DNA of 11,876 nucleotides from contig JAVHOA010000074.1 in assembly GCA_036169815.1 (NCBI GenBank), positions 1 through 11,876 of the forward strand. The letters are read 5' to 3'. The position numbers and the translations under genes are program-made. The notes below the pieces were generated by a model. The model did no database searches and was not told where the DNA came from. It was given only the letters and a program-made list of their open reading frames with translations. Of the stretch, positions 6,907 through 11,876 are shown piece after piece. This DNA comes from Hydrocurvibacter sp036169815. Lineage in GTDB: Bacteria; Campylobacterota; Campylobacteria; Campylobacterales; Sulfurimonadaceae. How positions within the stretch are numbered: the stretch's first letter is position 1; each line of letters opens with the position of its first letter.

Positions 6907-7823
6907 AACTTGCAGTGGGGACATTTGTTATTGTTTTAGTGAGTATATTGATCTTTTTTTTCTACCTTATTCTCAAGGAAAAAGGGGCTTTTGAAACACG
7001 TTACAGCTATAATTTTTATGCGCCCTCCGCTGCACTTTTTAAAGTGGGAATGCCACTGCAATACTCAGGTTTTGACATTGGAACTATCGACAATATAGAG
7101 CTTACAGACAAAGGCAATGTGCATCTTACCTTTTCTGTTTCCAAAGAAAACAGCAAGTGGATTTGCAACTATTCGATGCTCCTTTTAGTCAAACCGCTTA
7201 TTGGCTCTCCCCATGTAGAGATTATAACCACAGTTGGCAACTCTCCACTCAAACCCAACTCCACGCTCCAGCTTATTGAGAGTGATGATATCAACGATAT
7301 GATTACAAAACTCCAACCCGCTATCACTAAAATGATTGCGATTATTGATAATGTAGAAAAAATGACCTCTGCTTTTTCACAAGAGAATGGTGCGCTCAAT
7401 CAAAGCATGGAAAATATCCAAGTGCTTACAGGACGTTTTGCGCAAAACAAAGCCTTACTTACAAGCATTACAGGCGATCAAGGGAGCACAGATGCGCTGA
7501 TTGATTCTTTGAATGAAACGCAAAAAACCATGCAACAAGTGCATGAGATAAGCGCTAAACTCGATGGACTCATCGGCGGACTTGATGCAAATATGGTCAA
7601 ACCATCTAATGAAGCCTTAAATAATATCAATCTCATTATGAAAGATGTGCAAAAAAAACTCCAAGCACTCGATGGAACTGTCAATGCCGTAGGTGCGTAT
7701 GACAAGGATCTTGGAGCCATCAAAGAGCAGATAGAAGTGGGACTTGATAAAACCAATAAAGTGATGGATAAAGTGGATGCTCTGCTCAATAACAATAAAA
7801 AAAGTGAGGTAACTCTGCCATGA
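6888..7823 (+). CDS. mlaD: MlaD-family MCE-domain protein
   Basis: A 311-residue protein with an N-terminal membrane anchor (about 5-28, MKLAVGTFVIVLVSILIFFFYLIL). One MCE domain follows (about 38-115), containing the typical LFKVGMPLQYSGFDIGTIDNI pattern and the closing PLIGSPHVEIIT strand. The rest (about 130-305) is helical and rich in Gln, Asn, Asp and Lys, and probably forms a coiled coil in the periplasm. The tail is much longer than that of E. coli MlaD. MCE proteins assemble as hexamers above MlaE and bind phospholipid. AAGGAG lies four bases before the ATG, and the start overlaps the preceding frame by 19 bases. It corresponds to the gene next to iamAB in Campylobacter. Good conservation here, despite the broken ATPase neighbour, argues that the transporter is in use. 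Confidence 0.92.
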   Translation: MPYNKMKLAVGTFVIVLVSILIFFFYLILKEKGAFETRYSYNFYAPSAALFKVGMPLQYSGFDIGTIDNIELTDKGNVHLTFSVSKENSKWICNYSMLLLVKPLIGSPHVEIITTVGNSPLKPNSTLQLIESDDINDMITKLQPAITKMIAIIDNVEKMTSAFSQENGALNQSMENIQVLTGRFAQNKALLTSITGDQGSTDALIDSLNETQKTMQQVHEISAKLDGLIGGLDANMVKPSNEALNNINLIMKDVQKKLQALDGTVNAVGAYDKDLGAIKEQIEVGLDKTNKVMDKVDALLNNNKKSEVTLP

Positions 7824-8476
7824 TTCGCTTCTATTTGCTTCCGTGCTGCCTGCTTTTTTTCTCTGCTTGTTCTACATCTAGCCCAAAAAATAGCTGGCAA
7901 ATTCAAAGTGTCAATGCATATGAAAGCCATCAAAAATATTTTTTACAAAATGAAGATGCGCTCGCACGTACGGACCTTAAACGTGCCCTCAAATATGCAA
8001 AACAAAGTGCAAATCTTACAACTCTCGCCACGATTGAGTTGAGTGAATGTGCCTTACATGTAAGCAATTTGCAAGAGGAGAATTGCGCAGCATATCTAGC
8101 AATTGAACCGCTTGTCAATGATGTGAAACTGCATAGCTATTTTCTCTTTTTACAACAAAAATATGAGCAAAAAGATATCAAAAATCTACCAGATAAATAC
8201 CAATCCTTTGCTAGCTTACTCCTACAAAAGCGGTATGAAGATGCAACAAAAGAGCTCTTAAGCACAGAGGATTTCCTCTCTAAGATGATTATGGCTTCGC
8301 TTATGAAAAAGAGCTTACATGTAAGCACTATTGCAAGTATCATCGAGGAGGCATCGTTTTATGGATACAAAAAAAATGTGCTCAGCTGGATGGAGTTTTA
8401 TAGTACAAAAACAACAGATGTGGATGAAAAAAAGAGAATACAAGAGAAGTTGAAAATACTAAAAGATTCTAAGTAA
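7820..8476 (+). CDS. Probable lipoprotein, last gene of Mla-type operon
   Basis: A 218-residue protein with a short signal peptide ending in a lipobox, LLFFSAC, giving lipidation at Cys17. The -3 Phe is atypical. The remainder is predicted helical and rich in Lys, Leu, Ala and Glu, with a repeat-like look (ALKYAKQSANLTTLATIELSE) that may be TPR-like. I recognise no defined family. The ATG overlaps the mlaD stop in an ATGA arrangement, so translation is coupled. It is probably an auxiliary lipoprotein of the transport system, possibly serving the outer-membrane side. Two TTACATGTAA copies lie inside it and each encodes the peptide LHVS (8054 and 8315). Confidence 0.8.
   Translation: MIRFYLLPCCLLFFSACSTSSPKNSWQIQSVNAYESHQKYFLQNEDALARTDLKRALKYAKQSANLTTLATIELSECALHVSNLQEENCAAYLAIEPLVNDVKLHSYFLFLQQKYEQKDIKNLPDKYQSFASLLLQKRYEDATKELLSTEDFLSKMIMASLMKKSLHVSTIASIIEEASFYGYKKNVLSWMEFYSTKTTDVDEKKRIQEKLKILKDSK
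8054..8063. repeat. Palindrome TTACATGTAA, first copy inside lipoprotein gene
   Basis: Exact copy with context CCTTACATGTAAGCAA. In the reading frame it spells Leu-His-Val-Ser. Confidence 0.6.
8315..8324. repeat. Palindrome TTACATGTAA, second copy inside lipoprotein gene
   Basis: This copy extends to a perfect 14-base palindrome, GCTTACATGTAAGC (8313-8326), the best match to the consensus of all ten copies. Like the first copy in this gene it encodes Leu-His-Val-Ser, although the surrounding protein is not otherwise repeated. Confidence 0.6.
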
Positions 8477-8643
8477 TAAGGGGATATCACTTAGAGATCA
8501 AGCTTTGAATTTAAGGAGAAGAGTATTATATAAAATAATAGTTACAATAGTGTTAAGCGAAAATCTACCTCTATTTTTTACACTCTTTTTCAGATTTTAT
8601 GGGCTACCATAGTAACAATTCAAACCCACAGTAAGGATATTTT

Positions 8644-8943
8644 ATGGAAATCAAACAATGCTCCTCTCTCCAAGAGGTTCGAGACGAAATTGATACACTC
8701 GATGATATGATTGTTGAGCTTATCGCAAAACGCAATAGTTATATAAGACAAGCCGCCGCTTTTAAAGAGAGTATCGAAGAGGTAAAAGCGCCTGAGCGCA
8801 TTGAGGCAGTCATGCAACGCGTGCGACACAAAGCGCTCTCTTATAATCTTTCTCCAAATCTCATCGCAAGCCTCTATACGATTATGATTAACGAGATGGT
8901 CGAATCTGAAATTGCAGAGTTTAGAAACGGAGGGAATTTTTAA
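8644..8943 (+). CDS. Chorismate mutase-like protein (AroQ/PchB type)
   Basis: A 99-residue all-helical protein of the AroQ class. The first helix reads LQEVRDEIDTLDDMIVELIAKRNSYIRQAAAFK. Likely ligands for chorismate are Arg13, Arg30 and Lys41, with Arg52 in the APERIEAVMQRVR segment. The APER motif and general layout are closer to PchB-type isochorismate-pyruvate lyase than to the fused E. coli mutases, so the substrate is uncertain. Conversion of chorismate to prephenate is the default prediction. AAGGA lies seven bases before the ATG. The 167-base upstream spacer contains TATAAAAT (8529-8536), a possible promoter element. The stop overlaps the next start (TAATG), so the two genes are translationally coupled. 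Confidence 0.85.
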   Translation: MEIKQCSSLQEVRDEIDTLDDMIVELIAKRNSYIRQAAAFKESIEEVKAPERIEAVMQRVRHKALSYNLSPNLIASLYTIMINEMVESEIAEFRNGGNF

Positions 8944-9827
8944 TGAAAGCTTTGCTTGTATCGCTTCTCTTAAGCGTGGCACTTTTTGCAAACAATGGGT
9001 TTATTCCAGTACAAACTTTAAAACAGCACATTGATAATCCCAACTATATCATTCTTGATATTTCAGATGAGGCGACCTATAAAAAAGGGCATATTAAAAA
9101 TGCCGTTTTAACAGACATAGAAAAATTTAGAGAAAAAGTTGATACCTACGCGCTTATGAAGCAGCCTCTTGCAGTGCAAAAAGAGGCAAGAGCACTTGGT
9201 ATCAACAACAACTCCTCAATTGTAATTTATGGTCATGGAAACCCAAAAGACCTGCTCAAAGAGAGCTATATGGCACTTATTTTGATTGTCAATGGTGCAA
9301 AAGATGTGAGCATTTTAAATGGTGGCTATCTTGCGTGGACCTTTGAGAGCAATATCTACGCATCAACTACAAGAACATCTCTCAAAGAGGGTAATTTTAC
9401 CGCGAGCTACAACCCAAATATTCTTGTAAATCTTGATTATGTCAAAAGCAACATCGGCAAACTGCCAATGATTGATGCACGATCAACAGATATTTATTTT
9501 GGAACCGCACCCTCTTTGGGCGTGAAAAGATATGGGCATATTCAAGGTGGAATGTCAAGTTTTTGGAAAGACAAGTTCTTAAAAGATGAGATGTTGCGCC
9601 CCGATGATGAGCTCAAAAAAATCTTGCTCGATGGGCATGGAATACAAAAAGATGATGAAGTAATTTCTTACTGCACAGGAGGACTGGAAGCTTCAATGAA
9701 TTGGTATATTCTTTACGCCCATTTTGGAGTAAAAAATGCAAAACTTTATGACGCTTCTATGCGTGAATGGGGAAATAGAGAGGACACTCCAATGGAGCGT
9801 TTTAAGTGGGAATTGTTTAAAAAATAA
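8943..9827 (+). CDS. Exported two-domain rhodanese (sulfurtransferase)
   Basis: A 294-residue protein with a signal peptide, MKALLVSLLLSVALFA, before NN, so it acts in the periplasm. Two rhodanese domains follow. The N-terminal one (about 20-135) has ILDISDEATYKKGHIKNAV and the closing LNGGYLAW, but its active-site loop reads YGHGNP and lacks cysteine. The C-terminal one (about 155-290) has IDARSTDIYFG, GHIQGG and an intact loop SYCTGGLEAS with Cys244. One inactive and one active domain is the normal arrangement for thiosulfate or mercaptopyruvate sulfurtransferases. It would move sulfane sulfur to an acceptor such as cyanide or a thiol, plausible in a sulfur-metabolising bacterium. GGAGGG lies upstream in the end of the preceding gene, whose stop it overlaps by one base. 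Confidence 0.92.
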   Translation: MKALLVSLLLSVALFANNGFIPVQTLKQHIDNPNYIILDISDEATYKKGHIKNAVLTDIEKFREKVDTYALMKQPLAVQKEARALGINNNSSIVIYGHGNPKDLLKESYMALILIVNGAKDVSILNGGYLAWTFESNIYASTTRTSLKEGNFTASYNPNILVNLDYVKSNIGKLPMIDARSTDIYFGTAPSLGVKRYGHIQGGMSSFWKDKFLKDEMLRPDDELKKILLDGHGIQKDDEVISYCTGGLEASMNWYILYAHFGVKNAKLYDASMREWGNREDTPMERFKWELFKK

Positions 9828-9829
9828 TC

Positions 9830-9862
9830 CTTACATGTAAAGCATTATGCTTTACATGTAAG
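9830..9862. terminator. 33-base perfect palindrome between convergent genes
   Basis: Two TTACATGTAA copies (9831-9840 and 9852-9861) are arranged so that the whole stretch is a perfect inverted repeat, with 16-base arms and a single central T. As RNA it can form a stem of about 14 pairs around ATTAT. On the minus strand it is followed by GATTATTTTTT, the T-run of a terminator for infA. On the plus strand, after the rhodanese stop, no T-run follows, so termination in that direction is less certain. Confidence 0.65.
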
Positions 9863-9883
9863 CGTAAAACTATATAACAACAG

Positions 9884-10102
9884 TTACTTATAACGATAAG
9901 TAATGCGGCCTTTGTCTAGTGAGTATGGAGTAAGTTCGAGTTTTACACGGTCACCCGGTAATATCTTTATATAGTGCATACGCATCTTTCCAGCGATATG
10001 ACACAATATAATGTGACCATTATCCAGCTCTACACGAAACGTTGCATTTGGTAAAGCTTCAACAATCTTGCCATCAACTTCGATAACGTCTGATTTTGCC
10101 AT
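9884..10102 (-). CDS. infA: Translation initiation factor IF-1
   Basis: The complete 72-residue IF-1 is a single OB fold that binds the ribosomal A site during initiation. It starts MAKSDVIEVDGKIVEALPNA, contains the conserved FRVELDNGH and HIAGKMR-MHYIKILPGDRV segments, and ends ITYRYK, all at the usual positions. AAGGAT lies seven bases before the ATG. It follows map by 19 bases and is the last gene of this operon in the window. Normally the rpmJ-rpsM-rpsK cluster would come next, but here a terminator and a convergent gene follow. Confidence 0.98.
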   Translation of the reverse strand: MAKSDVIEVDGKIVEALPNATFRVELDNGHIILCHIAGKMRMHYIKILPGDRVKLELTPYSLDKGRITYRYK

Positions 10103-10121
10103 CTTTAAATCCTTATTTCTC

Positions 10122-10880
10122 TTATGGTAGAGATAATATTTCAGCTCTGCCGTTTATCACAGCGACAGTATGCTCGTAATGTGAACCGCGTAAACCATCG
10201 GTACTGACAACATCCCAACCATTTGATAAAATGATAGGCTTTGTTTCTTTTTGACAAATCATAGGTTCTAAACAAAAAACCATCCCATTTTTAATCTTTG
10301 GACCAGCTTTCGCATTTGCTCCATCAAGATAGTTTGGAATTTCAGGTTCTTCATGTGGTTTTCTGCCAATTCCATGACCACAGAAATTTTTTAAAGGTAC
10401 AAACCCACGGGAGAGGATAAACTGCTCCATCAAGTAAGAAAGTTCTTTAAAACGCATTCCATCATGGATATTTTCAATCGCATGGTACAAAGTATCTTTC
10501 GCACATGCAATCAAGGCTTCATCTGTGGCAGTTATTTCACCAACGCCAACAGATATCGCAGCATCTCCAAAATAGCTATCAAGCTCAGTTCCAATATCAA
10601 AACCGATTACATCACCCTCTTGAAGTTTATAATCCGTGGGAATACCGTGAATGATAACTTCATTGAGTGAAGTACAAACAGCATTTGGAAATCCATACAA
10701 ACCCTTAAAAGAGGGCTTTGCTCCATGAGAGCGGATATAATCCTCTGCCATAGCATCTAGCTCTTTTAAAGAGGCGCCTACTTTCGTATTTTCTCGAAGA
10801 AGTTGCAGAGCGCCGCCAACAATTTTGCTAGCAGCGCGAAGTTTTTCAATCTCTTGAGGTTTTCTTATAGCAATCGCCAT
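10122..10880 (-). CDS. map: Type I methionine aminopeptidase
   Basis: The enzyme removes the initiator methionine from new proteins in the cytoplasm. It is 252 aa, the normal length for a type Ia enzyme without extension. All five metal ligands are visible: Asp95 (GFDIGTELD), Asp106 (YFGDAA), His169 (CGHGIGR), Glu205 (CLEPM) and Glu236 (SHYEHTVAV). The substrate-contact His78 in VIIHGIP is also present. The start at 10880 gives MAIAIRKPQEIEKL and is separated from the secY stop by one base, so translation is coupled. An in-frame TTG at 10892 would extend the protein by four residues into secY and is unlikely. Confidence 0.97.
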   Translation of the reverse strand: MAIAIRKPQEIEKLRAASKIVGGALQLLRENTKVGASLKELDAMAEDYIRSHGAKPSFKGLYGFPNAVCTSLNEVIIHGIPTDYKLQEGDVIGFDIGTELDSYFGDAAISVGVGEITATDEALIACAKDTLYHAIENIHDGMRFKELSYLMEQFILSRGFVPLKNFCGHGIGRKPHEEPEIPNYLDGANAKAGPKIKNGMVFCLEPMICQKETKPIILSNGWDVVSTDGLRGSHYEHTVAVINGRAEILSLP

Positions 10881-10881
10881 T

Positions 10882-11876
10882 TTAGAGACCAACTGCGCTA
10901 AGTGTTTGGTATTTGCTCATATAGATTTGTGCTTCAATTTTTCTCATAGTATCAAGGGCTACTTGCACCACGATCAAAACTGCTGTTCCACCAAAGTAAA
11001 ACGGCACACCCATCCCTTTAATAATCATAAATGGTAAAGTTGCAACCAAACCTAAGTAAAGCGCACCAGTAAATGTAAGATTACTCGCGGTTGTATTTAA
11101 AAAGTTTTTAGTCGCTTCACCCGTACGAATACCAGGAATGAAACCACCTTGGCGTTTTAAATTTTCAGAAATATCTTTTGCATTAAAAGTGATTGATGAG
11201 TAAAAAAACGCAAAAAATACGACAAACACAAATGTTAAAAAGTTAAAAAAGTAACTTGATGGATGCAAATAATCCGCAATAGCCTGCACTGTTGGATTTT
11301 GAGAGCTTGAAAGCACTGTCATTGGAAACATCAAAATCGCACTTGCAAAAATTACAGGAATAACACCAGCAAGATTCACTTTAATTGGAATATAGTTCAT
11401 CACACGTTTGTTTTGATTGAGCATCATTGTTTTTTTCGCATATGTCACAGGCACACGACGTTCACCTAGTTCAACATAGATGATAACACCTATGGTTCCC
11501 AAAATAAGAGCAATCACCGCAAGAAGCGTCAAAAAGTTCATCTCACCTGTATTGATCATAGTAAACGTGTGTCCAATGGCTGTTGGAATAGCCGATACGA
11601 TACCAGCAAAAATAATCAAAGAGATACCGTTTCCGATTCCACTTTGTGTAATCTGCTCTCCGATCCACATCAACAACATCGTTCCAGCAAGCATAGAGAG
11701 TGCAGATAATAATATAAAAGTGTTGTTATCTATTAAGATAGCACTATTTCCCGTTGGTCCAGTCATGCTTTGTAAACCAATACTCACGCCAATCGCTTGG
11801 ATAACGGTAATAACGATAGTTGCATAACGAATAATCTGCATATATTTCACCATGCCATCACGCTCTTTTTTCATTT
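10882..11876 (-). CDS. secY: Protein translocase subunit SecY, N-terminus cut by window edge
   Basis: SecY is the central channel of the Sec translocon in the inner membrane. About 331 codons are present; roughly the first 90 (two membrane segments and the plug) lie outside the window. The visible part begins in the loop before membrane segment 3 (KKERDGMVKYMQIIRYATIV) and runs through to the C-terminus. Recognisable segments include QSGIGNGISLIIFAGI, ERRVPVTYAKK in the ribosome- and SecA-contacting loop, IPIKVNLAGVIPVIFA, and NLKRQGGFIPGIRTG. The Met at 11874 is internal, not the start. map follows after one base, the usual spc-operon order. Confidence 0.97.
   Translation of the reverse strand, partial: MKKERDGMVKYMQIIRYATIVITVIQAIGVSIGLQSMTGPTGNSAILIDNNTFILLSALSMLAGTMLLMWIGEQITQSGIGNGISLIIFAGIVSAIPTAIGHTFTMINTGEMNFLTLLAVIALILGTIGVIIYVELGERRVPVTYAKKTMMLNQNKRVMNYIPIKVNLAGVIPVIFASAILMFPMTVLSSSQNPTVQAIADYLHPSSYFFNFLTFVFVVFFAFFYSSITFNAKDISENLKRQGGFIPGIRTGEATKNFLNTTASNLTFTGALYLGLVATLPFMIIKGMGVPFYFGGTAVLIVVQVALDTMRKIEAQIYMSKYQTLSAVGL

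Noticed and set aside
7478..7933. 151-codon minus-strand open frame
   Set aside because: It is antisense to mlaD and the lipoprotein start, both well supported. Its composition is not protein-like for this genome.
8620..8991. 123-codon minus-strand frame
   Set aside because: It is antisense to the chorismate mutase-like gene, which has a clear ribosome-binding site and family motifs.
853..9861. CRISPR array or transposon ends as explanation for the repeated palindrome
   Set aside because: The copies are irregularly spaced over 9 kb, only about 10-14 bases long, have no shared flanks, and no transposase or cas gene is present.
11480..11827. 115-codon plus-strand open frame
   Set aside because: It lies wholly opposite secY, whose frame is strongly conserved. 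It is a shadow of membrane-protein codons.

Overview
The window looks like chromosomal DNA from a Campylobacterota (epsilonproteobacterial) organism, most likely a free-living sulfur-metabolising relative of Sulfurimonas, Sulfuricurvum or Sulfurospirillum. The evidence is an AT-rich base composition, NifS and NifU proteins very close to those I remember from Helicobacter pylori, a secY-map-infA order, and a phospholipid-transport locus resembling Campylobacter iamAB/mla. The genus is inferred. No tRNA, rRNA, insertion sequence, prophage or CRISPR array is visible.

Layout. Positions 1-384 hold the 5' part of an unrecognised gene on the minus strand, with a good -10 box. It is divergent from nifS-nifU (533-2874, plus), the cysteine desulfurase and scaffold for Fe-S cluster assembly. 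These two genes are separated by about 140 bases with strong hairpin potential. A probable bidirectional terminator (2890-2920) separates nifU from a convergent membrane-anchored PAS-PAS-GGDEF diguanylate cyclase (2920-4260, minus). Divergent from that is a secreted DNA/RNA non-specific nuclease (4400-5272, plus).

Positions 5334-8476 form a tight plus-strand operon of Mla/Iam type: a small membrane protein, the MlaE permease, a severely degenerate ABC-ATPase-like protein with no ATG, GTG or TTG start where homology begins, the MlaD-type MCE protein, and a lipoprotein. Together they probably move phospholipid between the inner and outer membranes, but the ATPase partner lacks every nucleotide-binding motif. 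A chorismate mutase-like gene follows (8644-8943), translationally coupled to an exported two-domain rhodanese (8943-9827). A 33-base perfect palindrome then marks the convergence with the tail of the spc ribosomal-protein operon on the minus strand: secY (partial), map and infA. The operon ends at infA instead of running on into rpmJ-rpsM.

Across the window the palindrome TACATGTA occurs ten times, usually extended towards GCTTACATGTAAGC. By hand estimate from base composition, less than one would be expected. It lies in coding sequence in different reading frames and also between genes, so selection or copying seems to act on the DNA and not on the proteins. This iterated palindrome and the degenerate ATPase are the two most unusual observations. 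I did not find a clearly novel multi-gene system.
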